Shown: positions 22,158-35,318, counted from the first letter of the stretch. The stretch: 64,000 nt of DNA from Seison nebaliae (GCA_023231475.1 JALJEE010002379.1:1-64000); one strand, 5' to 3'. A program made the numbers and translations. Notes: generated from the sequence alone by a model not told the origin.

Positions 22158-24594
22158 TCTCAGATTTTTTCTAATTCGCTTTAGAAAGGAAAGGAGATAT
22201 CTGGTGAAAGTGAAATGACATTAAATTTGAAAATGATAAGATTGAAAATTTGTTGAATCTCTTTAATTCATGAGAATAGTAATGAAGAAAAAAACGTGAG
22301 TTTCCATCAGCTTACAATTTCAATTTTGAATAGGAAATTTGAGAAAAAAATTTTATGGAAAAAAAATTAATTTACAATTTTTCATTTTCAAATTTTAAGC
22401 TTCAAACACGTTTCCATGACACTTAATTAGTATTATTTAATTAAATTAATTGCCTTGTCGACATTGATGAATTATTTAAAATATTTAATTAAGGAAAAAT
22501 TAAACAATTAATTTATTCAATGGAATTCCGTAATTTAATTTTAAAAAATCTTGAATTTAGAGTTTCTGCTGAACTTCTGAAATTATTACTGAAATTGAAA
22601 ATTAGTTTTTCTGAAAAAGAATTCATGTTCCATTTACCTTCTTAATTATGAGATGAAGTGTTGAAATAAAATTGATTAAAGTTTAATGGCAGAGTCATAA
22701 CTTGATGTGTATGTGTAGGGAGTAGTTGTTGGGTGAGTAACGTCTCCCAACACATGAAGGAATGGTAATGGAATAAAAGAGAAATTGATGAACATGATAA
22801 GAGGACTGTGGGGAAGAAGGAAGGGAATGGTGAAGGAATTACTCTTATGCCTATAATGAATGCGTAAGGCATCATCGAATGTGATGAGATAGATTTGAAT
22901 AATCAGAAAAGTACAAAAAGTTTAGAGATCTGGTCATATAGGAAAACGATTAACGGTGAGAATTTAATCGAGTTCCATCCTTCCTCCTTCAACTAATTGG
23001 ATAACGTTATTGAACAACAATTGTAACAATCATACTCGACACATGAATGTGAGAGTGGAGCAGAGTAGGAACGATAATGTTCATAAATATTCACAAAGGA
23101 AAAAATTCGAAGAATTAGTTGTCTGAACGGATGAAGGATAATAAATATTGGAGAGACGTATTGCACAAGAGATCCAGTTGGTTTCCGTCAAAACTCGTAT
23201 CCATCGGCGAACGGAAAGGCGAATAATATTTTCATGAAAAAATGAAAGAAAACAATATTAAACTTGTGGATTATAAATAAAAGAATTATATTATTAAGAA
23301 TTAACATTTATTGGAACTCTCATATAGGAATTCCGGTATAACACATGCTGATTTGATTGTTGTTATTCAATCTTTTTCAGATAATTCTTCTTGTCTTTTA
23401 TACCAATCTTTCTAGTTTTAAGTGCACATATACTATTCGTTTTAAGCAACTATACTACACTCTCTGTGTGCGTTTGTGTGTGTGTGTGTGTGTGTGTGGA
23501 GTGATATGATTTAGACATATTTCCAAGTTTAAGTAGGAGATCTTTATACACGTATAAGGTATCTCTGGGTAATTGGGTGATGTGTGTTGTCTCAAACGGT
23601 TAATGATTAATGTTGTGTACAAGTATTAGATTGAGGTAGTTGTGTATTAGATTGAGAGAGTAGTCTAGCTCGGCTAGTTAGCTAATAGTGGGTTGAATGT
23701 TGTACTAGTTAGTCTTGGAAAAGGATTGAGGAACACATTTGTATTGTTAAGTTCATTTCGAATTTCTTATATTCATATTGATAATATTAATTAGAATGAA
23801 AAAGAAAAAAGATAAATAATATCAAGAATAATTATGAGAATCATCACTATATCGTGCATTATTATTATTGAGATTATTATTCTTCTTATAATTATTGAAT
23901 GATCTAGTGAATGGAAGATGTAACAAGAATAGAAATGAGAAATGAGAAAAAGGAAAGAAAGAAATAGAAGAAACGTTTCCGACGCACAAAATGGAAACTT
24001 CTCCTTTCTCTCTCTATTTTCTAAAAGAGAATTATTGTTAATAATAAGAAGAAGATCTCTCCCCTACCACCACTACTACTACTATCGAATCTGTGAAACA
24101 TTGATGAGGAAGAATGCTCAATCATCTATCCGTTTTATGTTTATCTCTGAAGAATGAAACGTTTATGAATTGCTAAATTGCGTTATATCAGCGAAATGGA
24201 TAGATTTAACGTCTATTCGCCATATCATTGAAATTGCGTCTCTTTTAAATATTATCGTGCACTCACTTTCGTCATCGACCATCATCTGTCATAAAATCCC
24301 GGTAGTCTTTTGCAAGAAATCCTTCAACTATTCAACAGACAAGATAGTCCAAAAAAATACAATTCCATCCCAATCCATTAATTTCTCTTCTTCTACTATC
24401 TCTATCTCGTTCGATTAACGTTCATCCAACTGTTGACCGTTATCTTAATCATCGTTTAATTTTTTAAATTCATTTTCTTTTCTTCTAAATATTCAATTAT
24501 CGTCATTTGCGAAAAGACAAACCCTTTTTCTCTTCCTCTCTTTTTCTCCGTTTACTCGTCATTCGAGACGAGTTCAACGAATTGAGGAGATATT
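22158..24594. other. 2.4-kb gene-free region with (GT)n
   Basis: No coding exon supported. It contains a (GT)n tract at about 23465-23499 and AT-rich DNA. Open frames at 22642-22875 and 23942-24418 are short, overlap on both strands and lack protein-like features. The right end must hold the promoter of the secreted repeat protein. Confidence 0.5.
23465..23499. repeat. (GT)n microsatellite
   Basis: A nearly uninterrupted GT tract of about 30 bp. Confidence 0.95.
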
Positions 24595-27500
24595 ATGAAA
24601 CTCCTCAAGTTATTTCCATCTTCTCTAATAATCATATTGCTGCAATTCATCTGCTATGTTCTCACGCAGCATTCAATCAACGAACCATCAAATCATCATC
24701 ATTCACATCATCCCTCTTTGGAAGATGATTTCGGAGAGACGAATAACTTAAATCTTCCATCGCCACCGGTTGGCCATTCCCAACCTAATTGTCATGACAA
24801 CCAAGTTCCTCTTCATATTATAAATAATGTAATTTTTATGTAATTAGAATAATGGACAAATACTTCCAAATTGCCAAATGAAAAGGAGATTGTTATCAAT
24901 CAAAGATGATAATTATGAGAAAGATCAATTGAATGAAGCGAAAAGGAAATGTTGTGAGAAGAAACGACGAAGTTTAGAAGAAATTAATTCGAAGAATTTT
25001 CGACGGAATAAAAAAAAAGAAGAACCATCTTCTGAAGTTCCATCATCTGCAACGAAGAAAAGATTAACGAAAGAGAAATCGGATAATATCCCGAAAAAGA
25101 AGAAGAAAACGGAGAAAGTAGAAGAAGTTTTATCGAGAGTATCAAAAACGACAAAATCGGAACATGAAAAGAAAGAGAATAAGAAGAATGTGGAAGAATC
25201 GAAGAAACATACTAAGAAATCTGTCGCTGTCGATAAATCAGATAATCAGGAGAAAATGAAGAAAAATAAAACGACGTCAATTATGAGTGGTCATGAGAAG
25301 AAATCTATAAAACATTCAGAAACGAATGAGGAAACGAAAAAACTTCGAGAGAAAATTGGAAAAATGAAAGTTCCATCCGACTCTGCAAAGAAGATTATTC
25401 CATCAGCTCATGAACAAGAGAAATCGAAGAAATTGAAAGAGAATTTTCGAGAGGAGCGTAAACGTCAATTGGAAGACTCTGGTGTTGATCTATCGAAAGT
25501 GAAGAAGAGAAATGAGAAGACGAATGAAAAGAATGAGAATAAAGTAAAAGAAAAGAATGAGAATAAAGTAAAAGAAGAGAAGAGAAAGATGGTAGAAGAA
25601 CCGGAAAAAAAGGAGAAAGAAAAGGAAAAACTTCCAAAGAAAGTGAAAACGACTGATAAGAAATTGAAAGAAGAAGATTCGATGAAATTGTCACAAAATA
25701 AGAATAAGAAGCAAAAAGATGAGAAAGATAAGAAGGAAAAAGATGAAAATGTTGATGATCATTCGAATAATGATGTTAACGACGACGATAATGACAATGA
25801 TGAGAATGATGGATGGTTTGGAAAATTGACAAGTTTTATTAAAACCAGTTTTCTGATTGAAGACGAAGAGGAACTGCCAATTATTCATAATAAGAAAAGG
25901 AAATTAATGGAAGCGAAAGCAGTCACTTCTAATGATATTGGTGACTCTGATGAATTTGATGAAGAGGATGTGGAATATTTGGATCCCGAAGATGACGAAG
26001 ATGACGAAGATGGTGAAGTTGCTGACGATGACGACGATGATGACGAAGATGATGAAGAAATCGATGACGACAATGAAGTTGATGAAAATGAGAAAAATGA
26101 AGATGAAGATGATGAAAACGAACAGACTAACGAAACAGAAGAAGTAGAAGAAGACGAAGAAGAAATTGATGAAAACGAGAACGATGATGAAGATGAAGAA
26201 ATTGATGATGACGATGATCATGAATATGGAATAGATGATGATGATGATGATGATGAAGATGATGCAGATGATGAAGATGATGAATGTACCGAAGAAGATT
26301 GTAAACTTCATGAAATGCAGAAGAAAAGACCGAAACAAAATGAGATACAACTTGAGACTTTGGAGAATGTTGATAATGATGAAACTTCCCTATTTGGGAA
26401 TGGTGATGAGGATGTCGATGAAGATGAGGAAGAAGATCAGGAAGATATTGAAAAAGTACAGGAAGATGATGAGGAAGAAATTGATGATGAAGAAGATGAT
26501 GAAGAAATTGATGAAGATGAAGAAGAAGTTGATGATGGTGAAGAAGAAGTTGATGATGATGAAGAAGAAGAAGTGGATGATGATGATGATGATAATAATG
26601 AAGTAAGTGAGGATGATGACAATGATGATGAGGATGATGATGAAGATAATAAATTAGAAGATGATGAATTAGAAGATGAAGATGATGAAGATGAAGATGA
26701 AGATGAAGATGATGAAGATGAAGATGAAGATGACGAGGAAGATGAACCGGAAATAAAAGAAGCATCCGTTTTGAAGAAACCGGGAAGAAAACCGTTATGG
26801 TTAACTGATGAAAATTTAGTAGGTCGAGTTGGTGGATTGATGGCAGCCATTCAATCAACTAATATGAAACGAGTATCAGAAAATGAGCAATATAGTGTGG
26901 TCGGAGCGAAAAAGAAGAAGAAAGTCATTTCACCAGGTGTCCCTCATTCGTCTTATAGGAAGAAAGGTTCTTCATATGAAAGTAAAAATCTTCATCCTCC
27001 ATCACCACAACAAACGGAAGAAGAAATAGATGATTTGCCTGTAATGAAGAAGATAAAGAAGAAACCAAATCGTCCTAAAAGTCAATTGAAAGTTGAAGCG
27101 AAGTCGAAAGACACAAAATCTCCGAAAAAAGTTTTCAAGAAGAAAATTGATAATAATCTCAATGAAAAGAATAATAAGATTCTTCAATCAATAATGAAAG
27201 GCATTAAACCTTCAGTCGGTTTCCCTTATCGTTATCGTTACAGTCGATGGTTGGCGGCACATGGACTTGATAAAGATTCTTTGAAAAATAATAGAAATAT
27301 TCAAGAGAAATTCAGAGAATCGAAGAAAAATGAAATAAAACCGAAGAAAATCAAATGGAATGACGACGGAAAACCAAAAGTTGGATTCGAATATCGTTAT
27401 CGTATCGGTCGTTATCTCAGTACCTTGTCACCAAAACAAAGACAATTCGTTCTTTCGCAAATGAAGAAGAAAATGCCAATAAAGATGTTAAAAGAAGAAG

Positions 27501-28897
27501 TGAATAAACATCTTAAAAATAAAGGAATGAAAATTGATGATGATGACGACGACGACGATGAGGACGATGATGATGATAATGATGATAGAAAATCTAATGA
27601 TGACGACCATGATGACGATGATGATGTTAAGGATAATACCAAATTCGATTGTCTTTCTGGTAAACCGAGAGTCGGTTTTGAATATCGATATCGAATCAAT
27701 CGTAAATATGGAACTGATTGGAAAGGAAAATTTGATAAGGAAGTGGCTGATTGTATTGAGAAAGGTTTCCAATTACCGTGGATGACGGGTGAGAAGAAGC
27801 AAAAGAAACATTTGAAAAGAGAAGTAAAAACGAAAGTGAAGAAAACTGGAAAGAAAGTTTTGAAGAAATTTGACGTGAAGAAATTGAGTGAAAAACAAAA
27901 GAAAGTTGGAATCGAACATCGATATCGATTATCGAATAAATATGGACATTTAATGACAGAAGAGGAAAAGAACAAATTGCGTTATCCCGAACCAGATACG
28001 AGTGATATTCCATCATCATCATCATCCAAATCTAGTTCGTCATTTGTCCATTGGGAACATGGTGAAATTCGGAAATTAACTAAAGAAAGATTACTGGAAT
28101 TAGTGAATGAAGATGGAGTCATTAATTATGATAAGATGACGGATAAAGAAAAGAAAGTTGGATTTGGTTCTCGTTATCGAATATTCTCAATGATCAAATA
28201 TAATGTCGATCGTTTCAACCTCCCAATTACTATCAAAAGACCAGATGCTCATGAACTATATGAAAAGGCTAAAACGAAAGGCCAATTCACTCAAACAGTC
28301 ATACCGGCCAAACCGAAAAAGATGAAAGCAGATGAATTTGGCAAACCGTTAGTTGGTTTTCCATATCGCTATCGAATTAGTCGTTGGCTCGAAGAAGGAA
28401 ATAATCGCCAAAGTGCCATCGGTCAAAAATATTTGGCGACATTCTTCAAAAAACAAATGAAGATTGAATCAACGAAGAAGAAGAGTGAGAGACCAACAAA
28501 AGTGAAAATGACAACAATAAAACAAACGGAACAACCGTCGGAACAACCAAAAAAAATGAAAAAGAGAATTATAAAAAAAATAACATCAACTCCATCCATA
28601 GAAAAGACACCCGTAATTAAAACAATAACTAAATCTACAACAAATCCCCAAACCGTAACAAAGATACCCGTAATAGACACCCCAACGAACCCCACGAAAA
28701 AACCTGTAACTTCGACATCCACATCATCGCCATCGACCACCACTCCAACCATCTCTGTGAAGGGTAACATAAAGAAGACACAAAAAAGTAAAAATCAAGT
28801 AACGAAATCGCCAACGACCTCTACAACTGAAGGAATTACTACAACTGGTAAGAAAACGGGAAAGAAACCAATAAAGAAAACGGCGACTAATAATTAA
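24595..28897 (+). CDS. Secreted acidic/basic protein with six VGFxYRYR repeats
   Basis: Exon 24595-24804 and exon 24848-28897, joined in phase 0 across a 43-nt intron, give about 1419 aa. The N-terminus is a textbook signal peptide (MKLLKLFPSSLIIILLQFICYVLTQ). A His/Pro-rich piece and a CHDNQ...NC pair follow. Residues about 80-365 are Lys/Glu-rich. Residues about 370-708 are extremely acidic, with long runs of Asp and Glu broken by TEEDC. The C-terminal half is Lys-rich and carries six copies of a motif near residues 856, 911, 1008, 1088, 1172 and 1236, consensus K(P/K)xVGFxYRYRIxRxL. The tail is Thr/Lys/Pro-rich. I recognise no known domain. The extreme charge with a signal peptide suggests a matrix, mucus, capsule or mineral-associated protein. 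Function is inferred only. Confidence 0.8.
25760..26760 (+). repeat. Coding GAT/GAA/GAC low-complexity tract
   Basis: About 1 kb of near-continuous Asp and Glu codons inside the secreted repeat protein. The antisense strand shows long spurious Ser and His frames, which are shadows. A second, shorter Asp run lies at 27535-27640. Confidence 0.9.
27205..28395 (+). repeat. Six dispersed protein repeats, VGFxYRYR
   Basis: Copies start at about 27205 (VGFPYRYRYSRWL), 27370 (VGFEYRYRIGRYL), 27661 (VGFEYRYRINRKY), 27899 (VGIEHRYRLSNKY), 28151 (VGFGSRYRIFSMI) and 28343 (VGFPYRYRISRWL). Spacing is irregular (55-97 residues). Copies 1 and 6 are most alike and copies 4 and 5 most diverged. The RYR core and preceding VG are invariant. 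Confidence 0.9.
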
Positions 28898-29629
28898 TGA
28901 ATTTCTTTCTATGTTTCTTTTTGATAATATCCATTTGATAACATTTTCCAAATGACAAAGAGAATTGGTAATAATGACAAATATTCTCTGGAGGGAAATG
29001 GATTCGATTGATAATCTGATTTGATGAAAACAAATCAAACGATCTTTAACAAAAAATACATAACATAGTGTTAGCTTCATCTCTTCAATATCTCTCTCTC
29101 TCTTTTTTTCGTAAAATTATCTAATAAACCATTTATTTTTTACATATATTCATATCTGCAAAAAAAAATCTGCTCATTCGACACCAAACCCACTTAATAT
29201 GATCACAATTTCGATTATTTTTTAGACGGTATATTATCATAAGAAAACTTCACGAAATCATAGAATGGATTGAATAATTGTTTTTCTATTTCCTTCGTTG
29301 AAAGACGAATAATCGTTGAAAATCATTTACATAATTTCTTTTTTATATTTCCTGTCAAATTTATAATAATTTGGCACTATGTTTTTGTGAGAAATTTTTT
29401 TAAATTTTTTTTTAAATTTTCATTAGTTTCCTTTTCATATATTGGATGTGAATTGAATAATTCTGTTATACTCATCATCAATTTCTCTCATTAATTTAAT
29501 TAAAAAAACCTTTACAATTATCATCATTATTTTATAGTTCTCAAAGAACTATTTGAAGATAAGGAAAATTTAATAAAAAGGAAAAATGGAGGAACTGTAT
29601 TGGGGGAAGAAAGAGATGATATTCAGTTC
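28898..29629. other. 3' spacer between convergent genes
   Basis: AT-rich, with a (TC)n tract near 29092-29104. No exon is seen. It is the 3' meeting point of the repeat-protein gene and LRRC47. Confidence 0.5.
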
Positions 29630-31699
29630 TCACCGAATTATCATTATTGTTTGTTCATTAATCGATTGAGTTGAATCGATATCGATAAATTGTTCTTTCG
29701 CCAAATGAGTAGATGTAGGAAAAGAATTTACCACAATTTCTTCATCATCCGTTATTTTCTTTATATTAATCTTTTGCACTCGAATTATATTGATCAAATC
29801 ATCATCATTCTCATTTCCATCACCATTTCCTTCAACAACAACTGGCGCTTCCGTTTTCGATTTTGTTGTTGTTGGTTTTTCTGATGATAGATAAGGAAAA
29901 CTTTCCAATGACAATTTAGTTAATTCGGGAATTATTGGAGCTTTATTAATTGTTGTATTGATCGTGGAATTAGTTCGAACATACATCGGTGAACGAAGAT
30001 AACGATTGAAAGATGACCGTTTAATCATACAACAAATTTCGTGATTCATCATTTCGCCCAATAATCTCTCCATGACATTCGTACACAATTCCTGATTCTC
30101 ATCACCAGTAACTTCGATGAATATTCTTTTCGATTTCGTCGTAATTTTTGTATGTTCCGAGTTGGACAAAGGAGGCAATGAGATGATATTTCCACTACCA
30201 TCCTGAAAGAATGAGAAGAAGGGAGAACGACGACATTTAATCAAATATTCATTCGCTGCAGTAAATTTTTGTTTTTTCACTTGTTTTCGTTGTTGATCGG
30301 CTTCGTCGTATTTCAATTTGTGGAATTCGGCCCCCGTCATCATTTTCGATCTTCCTAACGGTTTAAACTTCAATTTCCCAATAAGTTGTTTTTAAGAGAA
30401 AAAGAAGAGAACTCACTTGAATGCCCTGTGCTTTACCACATAAATAAAGGATATTATCTTTAATCAATTCGAGATCGTGTGTTCCAATCGTCGCTGCCAA
30501 TCTATGTTGACATAAATCAGCATGTAATTTATTCTATGAAAGAAATTCAATAAGAATTCGTCGATCCATCTAATATTTCTAAGAAGGAACTTGAATATTA
30601 AGAAATTGTCTCATTTTTCCCGTACTCTCCAAATCCACATCATGAACAACACAACAAACAATATACGGACGTCTAGTCAATGCTTTGACAGTTGCTCGAA
30701 CTAAGAAATAATTGAAATTTGAATTGAAAATTATTCATCATAATTAAATAATATTTAAATGATAATAAAGATAATTATTTTAAATGAGAATAATTAAGAG
30801 GAAATTGAACTTTCTAATGGAGATTGTTCTTTCGATTCGATCACTTGAATATATTTTGAACATTTTAATATTTTCTCTAAATTATTCTCTTCTTTTTCTT
30901 TCTTCTTTTTCGCTTCTTTTATTCGATTGGAACTTGGACATTTCGCACCGTCAGTTTTATCGATATATTCTCGAATCAATTTCGCCGGTTTCTTTTGATC
31001 CACCAACTTTTTCAATCGTCGATCTTTCAATGGATTATGTCTCAATTGAATCGACGTTAATTTAATCAATTCGCCAATATTACAATTGAATACATCTTCC
31101 AATTCATTTCCAGATAAGTCCAACGTCTTCAAATGTAATTCCATCGATTGGAATGTGGCATCGATTTTCTCAATCTGATTATCACTCAAATCCAAATGTA
31201 GAAGTGAAGGAATAGTAGTCAAATTAGATTTGATCGTTGTCAATCCATTATTTGATATATCGATATCTAACAATTTCGTTAAATTCGTCGTATCAATATC
31301 GAATGATTCCAATTGATTATTATTAAGATTAATCGATTTCAAACTTTCACAATCCTTCAACGATTCAGGTAATGATTTGATTTGATTAAAGGAGACATCG
31401 AAATTCTCCAATTTCCTTAAATATCCAAATGTTTCAGGTAATGTCTCCAACTGATTATGATCTAATGACAATTTCTTCAAGTTCGTCAATTGAGACAATT
31501 GATTAGGAAGTGATTTGAGAATGGTTTGAGATATCTCCAAAAAATTCATCACTTTCAATTTGAATAACTTCTCTGGTAATTCACCATTCTCCTTTGATTT
31601 GAAACGATTGGATATCTCTTCTCCTCGGAGAACCATTTCATGTTGATTCGTTTCAATAAACCGATCGATTTCTGGCCACCAACTCATTTCTTTATACAA
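29630..31699 (-). CDS. LRRC47: LRRC47: leucine-rich repeats plus PheRS B3/B4-like domain
   Basis: Exons 31699-30811, 30700-30591, 30533-30417 and 30367-29630 give 617 aa; introns are 110, 57 and 49 nt. Residues about 45-235 are leucine-rich repeats of LxxLxxLxLxxNxLxxLP type. A Lys/Glu-rich linker follows (near 265-285). The second half matches the B3/B4 domain of phenylalanyl-tRNA synthetase beta: RATVKALTRRPYIVCCVV, KLHADLCQHRLAATIGTHDL, FKPLGRSKMM and GNIISLPPLSNSEHTKI. This combination is unique to LRRC47, a ribosome- and translation-associated protein of poorly known role. Start is 31699, or Met 31687 (MSWWPEIDRF), which looks more conserved. The gene starts about 250 bp from tektin-1 on the other strand. 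Confidence 0.9.
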
Positions 31700-31949
31700 A
31701 TAAATTAACTAGTGGAAATTATTCGATATATTCTAAAATTGACTTTTTCCCCGTTGTATTTATAATGATACAATAAATGAAACGTGCAAGTTGATAATTG
31801 GCAAAGAATTGGTTGGAGCGAAATTTTTGAAAAAATCGTTTTTCTTCTTAATTCACTTTTCATTTGAAGATTGATTCGTTTCCATAGGAATTATATCAAC
31901 AAATAGAAAATCGTGCTAGAAAAAAACTTATCGAGAACTAAAGAATTCT
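31700..31949. promoter_or_regulatory. Bidirectional promoter region, LRRC47/TEKT1
   Basis: Only 250 bp separate the start codons of two divergent genes, so both promoters and 5' UTRs must lie here. I see no unambiguous TATA or ciliary X-box motif by eye. Confidence 0.6.
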
Positions 31950-33361
31950 ATGGCTAATTTGACACATTTGTTGGACCGACCACAACGGTTCACTCATCCC
32001 GAATGGAGGAGAACGAACAAAGATAAACATTTGATGTCGGAGATCGATAGACGCAATGCCGAACTATTATGTGCCACATCTGAACAGACAGATTTAGCTT
32101 CGATTGAAGTCAACACGAAAAATGTGAATGATGTCAATCAACAATTGGATGTTCGAATAGATGACATCGATTATTGGAAGAAAGAATTGGAAAGGAAACT
32201 TGACGATTTGAAGAAGGAAACTGATTATTTGTTAACATATAAAAATCGGTTAATTCATTCCGTTGACGATCTCGTTGAACCGATGAAGATCACTCGATTA
32301 TGTCTATCAGAACGGTAAAATTTTCCATTAGTGTTTTTCTCTCATTAAACTCTTCTCGTTTAGAGAGAAACGAACGGATATCGATTTGGTTCATGATGAA
32401 GTACAAATGAATTTATTGAAAGAAGAAACGATCAATGATGGATGTAAAAATTTGTTGGAGAAAACATTGAGCGATGTGGAGGAACAATTGAGATTAAATC
32501 GGAAATATATTTATCAATTGGAACAAGATATTAAGGGGAAAGAGAAGAGTAAGAATATTGACGAATATACGAAAGAATTATCTGAAGAGAATTCAAATCT
32601 TCAATTCCATTCTGATGAAATTAAACGAACTTCATCCAAGTTCCTTTCTTTCTTTTAATTTTTATCTTAATTTAAATTTATCTCTTTTTATAATTATTAG
32701 TGCACTCACTCCAAATGAATGGAAAGAATTGAGTAATCAACTCATCATTAAAGCGGAAAATACAAGATCTCAATCCGAACAACTTCGACGAATTGCACAA
32801 CAAATCATCGAACAAACAACGAACGATATCAATTCGCAAATACACAAAACGAACGTCGCTTTCGAAAATCGAATATTTGAAGAGAAATTAGCGAAAGCAA
32901 AATTAGAAGATCAAATTAAAGAAGTCGATCAACAAATTCGTAATTTGGAGGAAGTTGAGAAATTGTTGGACGGTTCGATCCGGAAACGATTTAGTGAAAT
33001 TAAATTAACTCACACCAGACTCGATTCACGCAACGATCGGAAAGATGCAGAATTGTGTGCAGATCCTGCGCATTTCGCTTTATTGAAACAAGTTCATTCA
33101 AATTCTCTTCTAATTATTTACTAAAATTTATATTCTTCTAACTAAATTTTACTTGTTATGGGAATTTAGTTGGCGGAAAATGAATGTAATTTAGAACGTT
33201 TGCAATCATTGGTGATGAATGCGGAGAAACAATTGAGGAAACTGAAAGCAGATCGTTTAATGTTATATCAAGATTTAGCAACAAAAACGAATACGATTCA
33301 TATTGATGAAGCGACATGTTTGGAAGGATTCCGTAAATCATTGAAAATCCGTCATCAATAA
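31950..33361 (+). CDS. TEKT1: Tektin-1, ciliary doublet microtubule protein
   Basis: Exons 31950-32314, 32364-32639, 32701-33091 and 33170-33361, with introns of 49, 61 and 78 nt, encode 407 aa (vertebrate TEKT1 is about 418). The protein is coiled coil throughout. Family blocks are DVNQQLDVRIDDIDYWKKEL, VEPMKITRLCLSEREKR, TDIDLVHDEVQMNLLKEE, TPNEWKELSNQ and HTRLDSRNDRKDAELCADPA. NTIHIDEATCLEGFRKSL is the tektin-1 end. DRKDAELC replaces the near-universal RPNVELC tektin signature, a notable divergence. Tektins bundle inside the A-tubule of motile cilia and sperm flagella. The Tekt1 assignment over other tektins rests on the WKKEL, REKR.DIDLVHD and IYIDE-type motifs. Confidence 0.9.
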
Positions 33362-33482
33362 TACGCGAAATAAATTTATTTCAAAATAATTCTTTAAAAT
33401 GATAATTTGAGATGGAAATTTTTAGTTTTTTTTTTCTCATAACACAAAAATAAAATGTATGAGAATGTTCCAAATGATTAAT

Positions 33483-35318
33483 TCAAATATCTTTGAAGAC
33501 ATCATGTCGTTGGAATTTTTTCCCTAATTCCACTTCTTCCTTCATTTCGTCATGTCGATGAGAGGATGAATAACGTTTCCGTTGTTCTTCATTAAATGAT
33601 CGATGATGTCTTAGAATTTGGTTGTCTTTAAGAATTGTGGGATCTTTTTGATTTAATCGTTCTAAAAGAGAAAAAATGAATTAAATGGTCAAATGAAATT
33701 GAGAAGAACCTTTCTTCACGATGAGTTTACCTTGTGTTATTAAATCGTCAGAATCAGCATATGAGGAAATGCTGAAAACGTCGAAACCGAATAAATAAAG
33801 AATTCGACGTTCTACTCGAAAATAGACGAGTGAACAAATGATGAGAATACAAGAAGGAAAATAAATGTTGAATCCTTTAGAAAGAAATGGAATCAAATTG
33901 AATTTTCCCATCACTCGAGCAAACGTCGTTTCATGTCGAACGTTATGTAAATGTGTCATACCAATGAAATTGTAGCAGAGTGCAGATGTTAATCGACAGA
34001 GCCATAATCCGGAAAAGATGAGACTATTCTCGTTCGTGGAATGTTTAGGAGCGAAATAGAAATAATCGAAAATTCTCACGGAGAGAATGGTGGAATATGA
34101 GCAGATACATAAATGTGCTAATGCCATTCCATAAATGAAGGAGAGGAACGTATAATTTCTATCCTTCTCTCCCAACAATGCATAGAGAGATAATACAGGT
34201 GAATTGATCCAGAAAGTTCCTTCGTTCCATAAGACGATGAGTGACCAAATTGTAAGAAGTAGAGCGATCAATTTTAATAAAAGTGAACGACATCGAACAA
34301 AGACAAATCGATATAATGTCGATTGATCATTAGTGGTAGTAAGAATCTCTTCCAATCGTCCACATTCTTTCAACTTCATTCTATACAATGCCAACCATCG
34401 TCTCAGTGAATGAGTCTTCTTTCTGACATCTGTATGAATTCGAACATATTCCTCATATTTGTCATGAGAATAAAAATCGATATCATTCGAATATTTATTT
34501 TGATCTTCCACACAATTTTCTGATCGTTTACAATTCCCTCCATTTCTTAATGATAAACATTCTCGTAATTCTTTCAATATTAACCATTTATATTGATTGT
34601 TGATTGGGAGAGCAATTGCATCTGATAATAATTGTTCACAATCAGCGACACATTCAATTTTGTTATCTTCGAATCGTGCCAAATCATAATAAGCGTGTTG
34701 TAATGATTCTTTCAATAATGACTTATTATAGACATTTCGTGGAATTTGAATTAATCCACTACCCAACAACAGAACGAGTAAGAACAATCCCCATGTATTT
34801 GATGCTAATGAGATGACCGTACGAATTTGCATCCAATTCAATGAATAATTTACACAAACATAAATAAAGAGAATAATGATGACTAATAAGTATGTACCAT
34901 AATAGAGAATGTTGGAGATGAATGCTCTCTTCAATTTATCTCGTAACAAAAATTCACCACTACGAGCGAATGATTGAAGAAATGGAAGAATTAGCCAACT
35001 CAACATTTGCGATCCCCAATATAACACTCTCCATAACACTCGCAACACATTCTCCGACACATTGAACACTTTGCCACAATTCGTCACTTCTGTACCATTC
35101 TTACCATTCGATGATTCATCATGTCGACAATTCTCATAAATCGTCAACGAAATATCGATGGGAAGAAGAACGATGATTGTTAAGGAGAAGATCCATGAAA
35201 TGAACACTGTGAATAAAATGAATTTATTTTGTCTCCTCACATCGCCAAATTCGTAAAGAACAACACCGACACTCACATAAACGATTATTAATAAAATGAT
35301 GACAGGAACAGGAATCAT
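33483..35318 (-). CDS. LMBRD2: LMBRD2-like multipass membrane protein
   Basis: Exons 35318-33710 and 33661-33483, with a 48-nt intron, give 595 aa. There are about nine hydrophobic helices in the LMBR1 arrangement: five at the N-terminus, a long cytosolic coiled-coil loop (about residues 200-340) and four more helices. Family blocks include LRVLWRVLYWGSQMLSWLIL, FLQSFARSGEFLLRDKLKRA, NTWGLFLLVLLLGSGLIQIP, LWLCRLTSALCYNFIGM and NLIPFLSKGFNIYFPSCILI. The last exon is a polar tail. LMBRD2 has been linked to beta2-adrenergic receptor signalling in proximity screens; its mechanism is unclear. The vertebrate protein is about 100 residues longer. Confidence 0.88.

Noticed and set aside
23942-24418. 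Frames of 71 and 82 aa upstream of the secreted repeat protein
   Set aside because: Low-complexity Arg/Tyr-rich composition, non-conserved look, likely promoter or 5' region.
24805-24847. A 19-nt intron (GTAATTTTTATGTAATTAG) at the 3' end of this segment
   Set aside because: A 43-nt intron using the GTTCCT donor at 24805 fits the frame and the intron sizes of neighbouring genes better.
25885-26858. Long antisense frames of poly-Ser, poly-His and poly-Ile within the secreted repeat protein
   Set aside because: They are reverse-strand shadows of the GAT/GAA coding tract; the plus frame continues for over 1300 residues.
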